From positions 1 to 58,663 of the forward strand of contig JACCWN010000056.1 of assembly GCA_013697625.1 (NCBI GenBank): a stretch of DNA of 58,663 nucleotides, given 5' to 3'. Positions 49,472 through 58,008 of the stretch are shown piece by piece; position 1 is the first letter of the stretch; every line of letters starts with the position of its first letter. The stretch comes from Legionella sp. (GTDB taxonomy: Bacteria > Pseudomonadota > Gammaproteobacteria > Legionellales > Legionellaceae). The notes below the pieces were generated by a model. It had not been told where the DNA came from. It worked only from the letters and a program-made list of their open reading frames with translations, and ran no database searches. The position numbers and the translations under genes were made by a program.

Positions 49472-50193
49472 ACGTACTAGAAACAAAAAATATTAAAAAA
49501 TCTTTTAATTCACGTACAGTAGTGAATGGAATCAACATTCATATCCAACAAGGCGAATGTGTTGGGCTGCTTGGTCCCAATGGAGCAGGCAAAACCACAT
49601 GTTTTTATATGATAGTAGGCCTGCAATCTTGTGACGAAGGGCAAATCATATTAAACAACAAGGACATTACCCAATATGCCATGCATCAAAGAGCTCGACT
49701 AGGGATAAGCTACTTGCCGCAAGAAGCCTCTGTTTTTAGAAAGCTTACGGTTGCAGATAACATTTCAGCCATTCTTGAGCTAAGAAAAGATTTAAATCAA
49801 CAGGCTCGAGAGGAAAAATTGGATTTGTTACTTAAAGAATTCCATATTTCACATCTGTCTAACAGTTTAGGTATGGCTTTATCCGGTGGAGAAAGAAGGC
49901 GTGTAGAAATTGCAAGAGCCTTGGCCATTGAACCTTTGTTTATCTTATTGGATGAGCCCTTTGCAGGGGTAGATCCCATTTCTGTAATTGATATTAAAAA
50001 AATTATTTTGCACCTTTGTAGCAAGGGAATAGGGGTGCTAATAACCGACCATAATGTAAGAGAAACGCTGGATATTTGTGAACGTGCTTACATTGTAAGT
50101 CAAGGTAGCATATTATGCGAAGGCACGCCTGAGGACATTTTGGCAAACCAACAAGTACGTGCGGTATACTTAGGCGAAGATTTCACTTTATAG
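49468..50193 (+). CDS. lptB: LPS export ATP-binding protein LptB
   Basis: The 241-residue ABC ATPase has Walker [14 protein letters not shown], signature [15 protein letters not shown], Walker [14 protein letters not shown] and switch His in ITDHNV. It powers LPS extraction by LptFG, which are not in this window. In many gammaproteobacteria rpoN follows lptB; here trpD follows instead, after 11 bp. Confidence 0.95.
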   Translation: MNVLETKNIKKSFNSRTVVNGINIHIQQGECVGLLGPNGAGKTTCFYMIVGLQSCDEGQIILNNKDITQYAMHQRARLGISYLPQEASVFRKLTVADNISAILELRKDLNQQAREEKLDLLLKEFHISHLSNSLGMALSGGERRRVEIARALAIEPLFILLDEPFAGVDPISVIDIKKIILHLCSKGIGVLITDHNVRETLDICERAYIVSQGSILCEGTPEDILANQQVRAVYLGEDFTL

Positions 50194-50204
50194 AAAAACA
50201 CACC

Positions 50205-51233
50205 ATGAAACCCAAGTTATTGTTTGAACAATTGATTGCTCGAAAAAACTTAGATCCTCTCCAGATGCAAGCAGTGATGCATAGCTGCATCACTGGTGAA
50301 TATTCGGATTGTCAGATTGCTACTTTTTTGGCTCTCATGCGAGTAAAAGGTGAAACCACCCAAGAACTTACCATTGCCGCTCAATTCATGCAAAGCCATG
50401 CTTATTCAATTGATCTAGGTAACAACCTCATGGATATCGTAGGGACTGGAGGGGATTTAAAAAATACATTTAACATATCTACTACCACATGTTTTGTGCT
50501 TGCAGCAGCTGGAATTCCTGTGGCCAAACATGGCAATCGCGCCGTTTCAAGCCGCAGTGGCAGCGCAGATGTATTAGAGCATGCCGGCTTCAAACTCCAA
50601 CTGACTGACAGCGATATACAAATGTGTTTAAAAAAATGCAATCTTGCATTTTTATTTGCGCCTCATTTTCATCCGGGCATGAAACATGTACGCACAGCGC
50701 GTGAACAATTGGGAATCCGTACTTTTTTTAATTTATTAGGACCTTTGATTAATCCTGCCAATGTAAAAAGGCAAGTTGTAGGTGTTTTCTCAAGCCATTG
50801 GCTTAGGCCTTTGTCACAAGTGTTGTCCCAATTGGGTAGTGAAAGAAGCCTTTTAATCAATGCTGATGACGGTTTAGATGAGGTAAGCATAGCTGCACCC
50901 ACACAGGTACTAGAATACAATTTAGGGCAGGTGTCCACCTGGGAAATTCGACCAGAAGATTATGGCTTAAAACACCAATCTTTAGACAACATCATCGTAG
51001 ACTCCCCGGCGCAAAGTCTTATCATGATACAAGATGTCTTAAAAGGAAAACAGGGCCCCGCTCGAGACATTGTCTTACTCAATGCTGCTGCAGCTATTTA
51101 TTGTGCTAAAGACAATCTCTCCTTTGTCCATGCTTTAGATCAAGCTAAAATGGCCATTGATGAGGGTAAAGCTTTGGCTTGCTTTTACAAACTACGTGAT
51201 TTAACACAATCCTTCAGTGATAAAAACCCATGA
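50205..51233 (+). CDS. trpD: Anthranilate phosphoribosyltransferase
   Basis: The 342-residue enzyme joins anthranilate to PRPP in tryptophan synthesis. It has the PRPP/anthranilate-binding motifs [35 protein letters not shown], and [12 protein letters not shown] with [13 protein letters not shown]. It overlaps trpC by 4 bp. trpE, trpG, trpF, trpB and trpA are not in the window. Confidence 0.95.
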   Translation: MKPKLLFEQLIARKNLDPLQMQAVMHSCITGEYSDCQIATFLALMRVKGETTQELTIAAQFMQSHAYSIDLGNNLMDIVGTGGDLKNTFNISTTTCFVLAAAGIPVAKHGNRAVSSRSGSADVLEHAGFKLQLTDSDIQMCLKKCNLAFLFAPHFHPGMKHVRTAREQLGIRTFFNLLGPLINPANVKRQVVGVFSSHWLRPLSQVLSQLGSERSLLINADDGLDEVSIAAPTQVLEYNLGQVSTWEIRPEDYGLKHQSLDNIIVDSPAQSLIMIQDVLKGKQGPARDIVLLNAAAAIYCAKDNLSFVHALDQAKMAIDEGKALACFYKLRDLTQSFSDKNP

Positions 51234-52009
51234 TGAACAGCATATTAAATCGTATCGCCCAATATAAGTTACAGGAAGTAGCTGTTGCTAAAGAAAGGTT
51301 ACCCGTAACAAAACTTCTAAGACCCGCGCAACTGATACAGAATGATTTTATCCAGGCAATGATCTCTGCTTCAAAGCCTGCAATCATAGCTGAAATCAAA
51401 AAAGCCTCTCCAAGCAAGGGGGTCATTCGCGAATATTTCGATGTGGCTAAGATTGCTACAAGCTACGCTCAGCATGGAGCTTGTTGTCTATCTGTATTGA
51501 CAGATAGGGAATTTTTTCAAGGGGATCCAGCCTATGTATCTCAAGCCAAACTTGCAAGTAACCTGCCTATTTTACGTAAAGATTTTATAATAGATTCTTA
51601 TCAAATCCATGAAAGCTGGTCATTGGGGGCGGATTGTATTTTATTGATTGTTGCTTTATTAGATGATGTTCAATTAAAAGAATTTTGCATATTAGCTCAA
51701 GAATTGGATATGGCTGTATTGGTAGAAAGCCACAACCAAGCGGAGCTTGAACGTGCCCTTTGCCTGCCCACGCCTTTAATTGGTGTTAACAACCGAAGTT
51801 TGCATGATTTTTCTATTGATATTCAATTAAGTATTCAATTAAAACCTTTTGTTCCTGCTGATAAAATCCTCATCACTGAAAGTGGCATTCATACCCATGA
51901 GGATGTGATGCTAATGCAAGCGCATGGTATTGACTCCTTTCTTGTGGGCGAAAGTTTGATGAAAGCCGTAGACCCTGGATTGGCGCTATCTCAGCTGAAA
52001 AAAGGTTAA
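51230..52009 (+). CDS. trpC: Indole-3-glycerol phosphate synthase
   Basis: The 259-residue TIM barrel is monofunctional: no PRAI (TrpF) domain is fused. Active-site motifs are [48 protein letters not shown] and ITESGIHT. It closes the indole ring. Two adjacent ATG codons (51230 and 51233) overlap the trpD stop. Its 3' end overlaps the tail of a minus-strand small gene. Confidence 0.95.
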   Translation: MMNSILNRIAQYKLQEVAVAKERLPVTKLLRPAQLIQNDFIQAMISASKPAIIAEIKKASPSKGVIREYFDVAKIATSYAQHGACCLSVLTDREFFQGDPAYVSQAKLASNLPILRKDFIIDSYQIHESWSLGADCILLIVALLDDVQLKEFCILAQELDMAVLVESHNQAELERALCLPTPLIGVNNRSLHDFSIDIQLSIQLKPFVPADKILITESGIHTHEDVMLMQAHGIDSFLVGESLMKAVDPGLALSQLKKG

Positions 52010-52150
52010 AGTAGGCTCAATTGGGTTACTGGGATTAGGTTCAGGTTTTCCAGGATAGGTTGGTTCTGTTGGGTTTGGTTCTGGAGGATAGTCAATGGGT
52101 TGTTCCACAGGATATTCATCGGGAGTTTTGGGTATTTCTTTGATATTCAT
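51986..52150 (-). CDS. Small proline-rich protein (54 residues)
   Basis: A short minus-strand frame begins at ATG 52150 with a perfect AGGAG six bases upstream and ends with TAG inside trpC. The product is acidic and extremely Pro/Glu/Asn-rich: it begins [20 protein letters not shown], goes on with repeated PxPNPxxP-type units, and ends LTFFQLR. There is no signal peptide. Such a composition suggests an extended, unstructured peptide. I know of no function. The ribosome site and the absence of stops in a biased frame support a real gene; the overlap with trpC is 24 bp, tail to tail. Confidence 0.6.
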   Translation of the reverse strand: MNIKEIPKTPDEYPVEQPIDYPPEPNPTEPTYPGKPEPNPSNPIEPTLTFFQLR

Positions 52151-52206
52151 TTATGCTCCTTAGTAATTAATGTTAAATACAGTATAGCAAAAGCCTAAGG
52201 AATTAA

Positions 52207-53037
52207 ATGAAAGTTGCGATCATCACAGGTGCTGCAAGCGGCATTGGTTTAGCTTTAACCCAAGTTTATCTTGAAAAAGGGGTAAAAGTCGTTATGGTCG
52301 ACAACAATCAGTTAGCCCTTCAAAATCAAGCCAGGCTGTGTTTAGAGAAATATCCTAAACAGGTCACAGCCTTGGCATGTGATGTCAGCAATGAAGCAGA
52401 GGTTCATCAATTAGCGCAACAAATTCAAACAGACATAGGTCGAGTAGATTGGTTATTCAACAATGCTGGTATTATTGGAGAGCTGGCTCCAATTTGGACA
52501 ATTGAAAAACAATCCTTGCAGACCCTGATGAACATCAATTTGTTTGGTATGATTTTTATGATTCAAGCATTCAGTCCTTTATTATTCGGTCAGCCCTTTC
52601 GTTCCCATGTTGTTAATATGGCAAGCCTCTATGCCCTGTGTTCAGGCTCGCAGATGGCTGCTTATGCCATGTCAAAGCACGCTGTATTGGCTTTATCAGA
52701 ATCTCTTTTTTTTGATCTGCAGCGTTTGAATAAACCTGTGGATGTATCCATCGTATTTCCTTCATTTACAGATACAGGGTTATTGAGTCAATCTGCAGCT
52801 ACTCCTTCTGTCTTTCGTGAATCATTAAAAAATCTTTTAACCCACTCTAAACAAGCACTGGATGTTGCCCAACATATCCTTGCTGAAGTGGATAAAAAAC
52901 GGTTTTATATACTGCCTGATAGAGAAGTAAAAACCTATTGTGAGGAACGAATTCAAGCAATCCTCATGCAAGAAAAACCCCATGTTAATACCATTGAAAA
53001 ATTAATGACAACATTAATAAAACGTTCAAGCATTTAA
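52207..53037 (+). CDS. Short-chain dehydrogenase/reductase
   Basis: The 276-residue classical SDR has the NAD(P) motif TGAASGIG at about 7-14, the NNAG motif, the catalytic Ser in VNMASLYAL and YxxxK as YAMSK. The acidic VDNN at the end of the second strand suggests NAD preference. Substrate unknown; length and C-terminus resemble cyclohexanol/steroid-type SDRs. AAGGA precedes the ATG. It appears monocistronic, between trpC and a MITE-like element. Confidence 0.88.
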   Translation: MKVAIITGAASGIGLALTQVYLEKGVKVVMVDNNQLALQNQARLCLEKYPKQVTALACDVSNEAEVHQLAQQIQTDIGRVDWLFNNAGIIGELAPIWTIEKQSLQTLMNINLFGMIFMIQAFSPLLFGQPFRSHVVNMASLYALCSGSQMAAYAMSKHAVLALSESLFFDLQRLNKPVDVSIVFPSFTDTGLLSQSAATPSVFRESLKNLLTHSKQALDVAQHILAEVDKKRFYILPDREVKTYCEERIQAILMQEKPHVNTIEKLMTTLIKRSSI

Positions 53038-53043
53038 ATACTT

Positions 53044-53372
53044 AGTCGCTGGCGCGTAATTGATTTTTACCCAGTCCCGACGTCCCGCGGGCATATCATT
53101 ACCCATAAGTATGTCGTCCCGGAATTTAGTGCTGCCTGGCGAGCTTGCGAGCTTGGCAGCACTAAATGTCCGGGATCCATTATGAAACTAGCATTGTGTC
53201 GGCTGCTGGATGGATCCCGGACATTAAGTGTGACTAAGCTCGCAAGCTTGCCAAGTCACAACTAAATTCCGGGACGACATTATCTTATTCATCAATCATT
53301 TCCTACTTGTGGGTAATGACATGCCCGCGGGACGTCGAACTAAGAGATAAAATGAGGTTCGCGCCAGCGACT
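53044..53372. repeat. Family B MITE-like element, copy 3 (with nested insert)
   Basis: The ends AGTCGCTGGCGCG and CGCGCCAGCGACT form perfect inverted repeats. The flanks are ACTT at 53040-53043 and 53373-53376, a clean 4-bp target duplication. Subterminal arms share GCGGGCATATCATTACCCA-type blocks with copies 1 and 2. The element is 329 bp long because a second palindromic element (53113-53278) interrupts its centre. With the flanks it fills the 53038-53462 gap; no gene is present. Confidence 0.85.
53113..53278. repeat. Nested palindromic element inside family B copy 3
   Basis: About 166 bp bounded by GTCGTCCCGGAATTTAGT and its exact inverse ACTAAATTCCGGGACGAC. Inside are further palindromes: GTGCTGCC with GGCAGCAC, and GTGACTAAGCTCGCAAGC with a related inverse. 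Copy 2 at 36491-36663 lacks it, with AAGTATG running almost directly into TTATCTT (read on the other strand). Half of it persists in copy 1. The exact borders are uncertain by a few bases. Confidence 0.75.
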
Positions 53373-53462
53373 ACTTAGCAAATCAAAAAACAGCCTTGGT
53401 TTCATCTTTCCTGAAATTTTAGTAAACTAAAATCCTTTCTTATTTCTTAAAAGTTTTGACTG

Positions 53463-54737
53463 TTGAAATTCAAGTGGTTCATTATCACATTTTTTTTCTT
53501 ATTTACATTGCCTGGGTTCTCGGAAGCACAAGCGGTAAATGATGTTTGGGCGGCCTTGCGTCAAGGATGTCATCTAAATTATGAAGTGAGGCGTCCAGAA
53601 GTTCAAAAACAAATCCGATGGTTGGTGGCCCATCCTGGTTACATACAGACAGCTTGTCGACAATCTGAACCTTATATTTATCATATCTTAAAAGAACTTA
53701 AACAAAGAAATCTTCCTGCAGAACTGGCCTTATTACCTATGATTGAAAGTGCTTACAATCCCTTTGCCTATTCTAACAAAGGTGCAGCAGGCCTGTGGCA
53801 ATTGATGCCAGCCACCGGGGGTGATTTGGGCTTGCGGCAGGATTGGTGGTATGATGGTAGACGCGGCATTCGCTCCTCTACAGATGCTGCATTGAATTAT
53901 TTGCGCTATTTAAATAAACTGGTCAGTGGCAATTGGATATTGACCATAGCAGCCTATGACGCTGGTGGTGGTGCTATCTCGCGTGCAATCAAACCCTTTG
54001 AAAATGCGCACCGACCATATGATGTCTGGTCCATTCAGCTGCCAAGAGAAACACAAATTTATGTGCCACGTTTTTTAGCCTTAGTAGAACTTATTAAAAA
54101 CCCCCAACAGTATAAAATCCAATTACCTAGAATAGCCTATCAACCTTACTTTGAGGAAGTTAATGTGGGCAGTCAAATCGACCTCAGTCGGGCTGCTAAA
54201 TTGGCTGGAATCAGTTACAAAGAGTTGATCAAACTTAATCCAGGCTATAATCGTTGGGCAACAGCGCCCTATCAACCTTTTAATTTATTAATTCCAAAGC
54301 AAATGGTCCAAAGCTTTAATTTTAATCTTGCGCACATGCCTATGGACAAACGCATAAGTTGGATAAAACATCAAATCATGCCTGGTGATAATTTGGCTAA
54401 TATTGCATACAGATACCACACTACAGAGAATTTAATAAAACAATTAAATCTTTTGAAATCTAAGGGTCTCCAAACTGGACATGTGATTTTAATCCCAAGT
54501 AGTATTCATACACCTGCCATTGTAATGACTCAATCAGCCTCGCCATTGAAACCTAGAATCATTGAATCAAAAAAACGTCGTTTAATTCATATTGTACAAC
54601 CTCATGAAAGCTATAAAATTTTAGAGCGCTTATATGGTGTGAGTAGCAAAGAGATACAAGTTTGGAATAATTTATCCAGCAACCAACCATTACAGCCAGG
54701 ACAACAGTTGATATTATGGAAAGTCAGCACAACCTAA
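53463..54737 (+). CDS. mltD: Membrane-bound lytic murein transglycosylase with LysM domains
   Basis: The 424-residue protein starts at TTG 53463, directly after an in-frame stop, with no ATG near. It has a signal peptide (FKWFIITFFFLFTLPGFSEA). The GH23 domain at about 80-230 has catalytic Glu95 in LLPMIESAYNP, AYSNKGAAGLWQLMP and TIAAYDAGGGA. Two C-terminal LysM repeats follow at about 300-345 and 375-421 (MPGDNLANIAYRYH, QPHESYKILERLYGV). It cleaves glycan strands and makes 1,6-anhydroMurNAc ends. There is no Cys in the signal region, so it is not lipidated, unlike E. coli MltD. Confidence 0.9.
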   Translation: MKFKWFIITFFFLFTLPGFSEAQAVNDVWAALRQGCHLNYEVRRPEVQKQIRWLVAHPGYIQTACRQSEPYIYHILKELKQRNLPAELALLPMIESAYNPFAYSNKGAAGLWQLMPATGGDLGLRQDWWYDGRRGIRSSTDAALNYLRYLNKLVSGNWILTIAAYDAGGGAISRAIKPFENAHRPYDVWSIQLPRETQIYVPRFLALVELIKNPQQYKIQLPRIAYQPYFEEVNVGSQIDLSRAAKLAGISYKELIKLNPGYNRWATAPYQPFNLLIPKQMVQSFNFNLAHMPMDKRISWIKHQIMPGDNLANIAYRYHTTENLIKQLNLLKSKGLQTGHVILIPSSIHTPAIVMTQSASPLKPRIIESKKRRLIHIVQPHESYKILERLYGVSSKEIQVWNNLSSNQPLQPGQQLILWKVSTT

Positions 54738-54764
54738 GATTTTTTTTGTTTTTACAAATAAGCT

Positions 54765-54795
54765 TGCAAGTCTGTTAAAAAAATTGTGTTATAAT
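54765..54795 (+). promoter_or_regulatory. Candidate promoter of the yciB-pmrAB genes
   Basis: TTGCAA at 54765-54770 and a perfect TATAAT at 54790-54795 are 19 bp apart. Transcription would start near 54802, about 22 nt before the yciB ATG. It is predicted from sequence alone, and the spacing is slightly long. Confidence 0.45.
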
Positions 54796-54823
54796 ATAAG
54801 TACCTTTATTTTATTTTAACATT

Positions 54824-55369
54824 ATGAAACTACTATTTGATTTTTTCCCAATAGTTTTATTTTTTATAGTTTTTAAATTTACTGACATTTATACCGCTAC
54901 AGCAGTAGCTATGATTGCCTCGGTAAGTCAGGTAGTGCTTTATCGTCTGAAATTTCAACATTTTGAAAAAATGCATTTAATTAGCTTAGCTATCATCATG
55001 ATCTTAGGCAGTGCCACCCTCTTTTTCCATAACCCCCTGTTTATTAAATGGAAACCGACGGGTATTTATTGGGCAACAGCTTTGGTATTTTTTGGTTCTG
55101 GATTTCTTGGAAAGAAAACGCTGATTCAACGAATGATGGATGCCAATGTATCTTTGAAGAAAAATATCTGGCTAAGACTGAATACTGCTTGGACTATTTT
55201 CTTTGTATTCATGGGCGCCCTAAATTTATATGTTGCCCATTACTATGATACAGATACTTGGGTAAATTTTAAATTATTTGGTGGCGTAGGTTTTACTTTA
55301 ATTTTCGTATTTATACAAGCCTTATACTTAACCAAACATATGGATGAAAAAGCTCTGGAAAAACAATAG
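54824..55369 (+). CDS. yciB: Septation-associated inner-membrane protein YciB (IspZ)
   Basis: The 181-residue protein has five or six membrane helices and family landmarks: [56 protein letters not shown] and the short Lys/Glu-rich C-terminus. YciB links division and elongation complexes and helps envelope integrity. It precedes the response-regulator gene by about 35 bp and may share its transcript. Confidence 0.92.
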   Translation: MKLLFDFFPIVLFFIVFKFTDIYTATAVAMIASVSQVVLYRLKFQHFEKMHLISLAIIMILGSATLFFHNPLFIKWKPTGIYWATALVFFGSGFLGKKTLIQRMMDANVSLKKNIWLRLNTAWTIFFVFMGALNLYVAHYYDTDTWVNFKLFGGVGFTLIFVFIQALYLTKHMDEKALEKQ

Positions 55370-55404
55370 GGTCTTAGAGTAACCCTCCTTTATGAGTGAA
55401 AGCC

Positions 55405-56079
55405 ATGAGATTATTACTTGTTGAAGATGATGAATTACTCGGTGATGCAGTTAAAACAGGATTGATTCAATTTGGCTATATCGTTGATTGGCTAAAAGAT
55501 GGAGATGCAGCCCGAGCAGCACTTAAATCAGAATCTTTTGAATTGATTATTCTTGATTTAGGTCTTCCAAAATTGTCTGGGATAGCTTTATTACAAAGCA
55601 TTCGACACGATGGCAATGTAACCCCAGTTATCATTCTCACAGCACGCGAATCTGTCGAAGACCGAGTCAAAGGCCTTGACAGTGGCGCAGATGATTACCT
55701 TATCAAACCCTTTGATCTGAACGAATTAAGCGCAAGAATCCGCGCATTGGTTAGACGCTCACAAGGTCGCGCTGAAACCGTCCTTCAATATAAAAATATT
55801 ACCTTAGACCCTGCAGCTCATTCGGTCTTAGTGGATGATGTCACGGTGAATGTGCCCCGCCGAGAATTTGCACTACTTCAAAAACTACTTGAAAATAGTG
55901 GCCATGTATTATCCAGAGAACAACTCATGCAAAGCATCTATGGCTGGGAAGAAGACGTAGATAGCAATGCCTTGGAAGTACATATTCATAATTTACGTAA
56001 AAAACTCAATGCCAATTTCATTCGCACAATACGAGGCGTAGGTTACATGGCGGAAAAAAATGATGGTGCTATTTTGTGA
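55405..56079 (+). CDS. pmrA: OmpR-family response regulator, PmrA/QseB-like
   Basis: I start it at ATG 55405 rather than GTG 55396, which gives MRLLLVEDDELLGDAVKTGL as in PmrA/QseB. The receiver has phospho-acceptor Asp51 in LIILDLGLP, the acidic pocket EDD, ITARES and the Lys in LIKPFDL. The winged-helix DNA-binding domain runs from about 125 to 222 (VPRREFALLQKLLENSGHVL, VEVHIHNLRKKL-like, IRTIRGVGYM). In Legionella and Coxiella the PmrA regulator of this class activates Dot/Icm genes through TTAAT direct repeats. A matching site lies at 20512-20531 in this window. It overlaps the kinase gene by 4 bp. Confidence 0.88.
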   Translation: MRLLLVEDDELLGDAVKTGLIQFGYIVDWLKDGDAARAALKSESFELIILDLGLPKLSGIALLQSIRHDGNVTPVIILTARESVEDRVKGLDSGADDYLIKPFDLNELSARIRALVRRSQGRAETVLQYKNITLDPAAHSVLVDDVTVNVPRREFALLQKLLENSGHVLSREQLMQSIYGWEEDVDSNALEVHIHNLRKKLNANFIRTIRGVGYMAEKNDGAIL

Positions 56080-57494
56080 AATCATCAATCCGTAAATTTT
56101 TGTTGATCAATTTATTACTAGCAATCACCATCACCACCACATTGACTGCCATTGGTAATTATTATCTAGATCAAAAAGATATTCAAGATCATCTAGATAC
56201 ACTTATGGCCGTATCTGCTTTGTCATACCAAGCACTGCTTGGGGATGACTTACACCAACGTCCACTGGGTCAAATTCAAAGTGCTTTAGAAACAATTCCA
56301 CAAAAAATTGAAACTTACTATAGAAACCGATTTTTAAATAATCAACCTCCAGAAAATTATTTAGACAAATTTAATTTTCAGGTTTGGACTAAAAGCGGTA
56401 AATTATTATTACATTCCCTGACTGCCCCTAAAATACCACTCACAACCGAAGCCGTTGGATTTAGTGATAAACAAATTCACAAACAAAATTGGCGCCTATT
56501 TACTACTTATAATGATGCAGCCGGAACTCGAACTGTTCTAGCGGAACGCTACGATACGCGAAATGAGCTGGGACATCGTATTGCTCAAGATGATCTTTAC
56601 ATCATGTTACTAACCTTTCCTTTATCTGGTTTATTGATTTGGATTATCATTGGTCGAGGTTTAGATAGTTTGGATAAGGTGGCTGAAGAAGTTTCAAATC
56701 GCGCGCCAACTCATTTAGAACCAGTTGATTTAAAAGAAATTCCTGAAGAAATCAAACCTGTGATAGATGAGCTTAACAAATTATTTTTTAGATTAAAGGA
56801 AGGCTTTGAGCGTGAAAAACGTTTTGCTGCAGATGCTGCACATGAATTGCGAACACCTTTAGCGGCTCTAAAAACCCAGGCTCAAGTGGCATTAAACTCC
56901 AATGATATCGAAGAAAAAAATAAAGCCTTACAAAAGTTAATTGCCTCGGTAAATCGTAGTACACACATAGTGCAACAGCTGCTTATCATGAGCCAAGTTC
57001 CTGAAGCAAACGGATTACATGACGAAAGTGAGGTTAATTTAGGTGAGCTTACTCGTGAAATATTGGCCATGTTGGCTCCTGCTGCAGTAGAAAAGCAAAT
57101 TGAATTAGAATACGATAAAGGCAAAAAAATCCCTACCATTCAGGGTAATGCTACAGCCCTAGGCATATTGATACGAAACCTTGTTGACAATGCCATTCGC
57201 TATAGCAATGAAAATGGTCGCATTTTAGTTACATTGCTTAAACAAAAAGGTGATGTGATTCTTGAGGTAATTGACAATGGGCCAGGTATCCCTCCTGAGC
57301 TTCAAGCGCGTGTATTTGAAAGATTTTTTCGCGTATTAGGAAATAAAAGCCCTGGAAGTGGGCTTGGCTTGGCAATAGTTCAGCAAATTTGTGAACTTCA
57401 TGATGGGAGAATCACCCTTAGCTCACCGGGTGAAGGCAGTGGCCTTATTGTACGGGTTTATTTGCCAATCAAACCTAGTACAACGTTTCAGTGA
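56076..57494 (+). CDS. pmrB: Sensor histidine kinase, PmrB/QseC-like
   Basis: The 472-residue kinase starts at GTG 56076, overlapping the regulator stop. It has a membrane helix at about 7-28, a periplasmic domain of about 140 residues, a second helix at about 175-195, a HAMP-like linker, the phosphorylated His in ADAAHELRTPLAALK, the N box NLVDNAIRYS, G1 DNGPGIPP and G2 GSGLGLAIV. It presumably senses an envelope or vacuolar signal and phosphorylates the partner regulator. The IS630 element begins within about 60 bp of its stop, but the C-terminus (VRVYLPIKP) appears complete. Confidence 0.9.
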   Translation: MKSSIRKFLLINLLLAITITTTLTAIGNYYLDQKDIQDHLDTLMAVSALSYQALLGDDLHQRPLGQIQSALETIPQKIETYYRNRFLNNQPPENYLDKFNFQVWTKSGKLLLHSLTAPKIPLTTEAVGFSDKQIHKQNWRLFTTYNDAAGTRTVLAERYDTRNELGHRIAQDDLYIMLLTFPLSGLLIWIIIGRGLDSLDKVAEEVSNRAPTHLEPVDLKEIPEEIKPVIDELNKLFFRLKEGFEREKRFAADAAHELRTPLAALKTQAQVALNSNDIEEKNKALQKLIASVNRSTHIVQQLLIMSQVPEANGLHDESEVNLGELTREILAMLAPAAVEKQIELEYDKGKKIPTIQGNATALGILIRNLVDNAIRYSNENGRILVTLLKQKGDVILEVIDNGPGIPPELQARVFERFFRVLGNKSPGSGLGLAIVQQICELHDGRITLSSPGEGSGLIVRVYLPIKPSTTFQ

Positions 57495-57561
57495 TTCTGT
57501 CTTGCTAAAGTGAAGTGTGCTAACCTTCCGCGTTCTTGAAGCGCATTGGAAAGAAGCACAC

Positions 57562-58008
57562 ATGGATAAGTATATCGTAAAACTCACATCAGAAGAACGG
57601 GGTGAATTATTGGCCCTGATACGGGTTGGGAAAAAGGCAGCAAATAAATTAATGCACGCGCGAGTTTTATTATCTGCAGATGAAAATGATACAAAAATAA
57701 AACCAAAAACAGATGAAGCAATAGCTACAGAAATGCATGTAAGTAGTAAAACGGTGGCTCGCATACGTCAACGATTTGTTGAAGAAGGCATGGATTCTGC
57801 GCTATCACGTCGGCCACATGCTAATCCAAAGTCTCGTAAAATTGACGGAGAACAAGAGGCTTATTTAGTCGCATTATGCTGCTCAAGGCCTCCGGAAGGT
57901 CGAAGTCGGTGGACGTTAAAATTGTTGGCGAATAAATTGGTAGCCTTGGAGATCATTGATAGTGTATCACCTGCAACAATTTGCAGGGTTTTAAAAAAAA
58001 CGAAATAA
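57562..58008 (+). CDS. IS630 transposase, N-terminal phase (DNA-binding)
   Basis: From ATG 57562 (GGAAAG about 8 bases upstream) the frame encodes 148 residues ending CRVLKKTK. Its helix-turn-helix region (TDEAIATEMHVSSKTVARIR, QRFVEEGMDSALSRRP) binds the terminal repeats. It ends just after a run of eight A at 57993-58000. A -1 slip on that run joins it to the catalytic phase that continues to the window edge. The GTG at 57517 is an unlikely earlier start. Confidence 0.8.
   Translation: MDKYIVKLTSEERGELLALIRVGKKAANKLMHARVLLSADENDTKIKPKTDEAIATEMHVSSKTVARIRQRFVEEGMDSALSRRPHANPKSRKIDGEQEAYLVALCCSRPPEGRSRWTLKLLANKLVALEIIDSVSPATICRVLKKTK

Noticed and set aside
57495..57561. Exact left terminal repeat of the IS630 element.
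   Set aside because: Without the right end inside the window, the inverted repeat and TA duplication cannot be verified.
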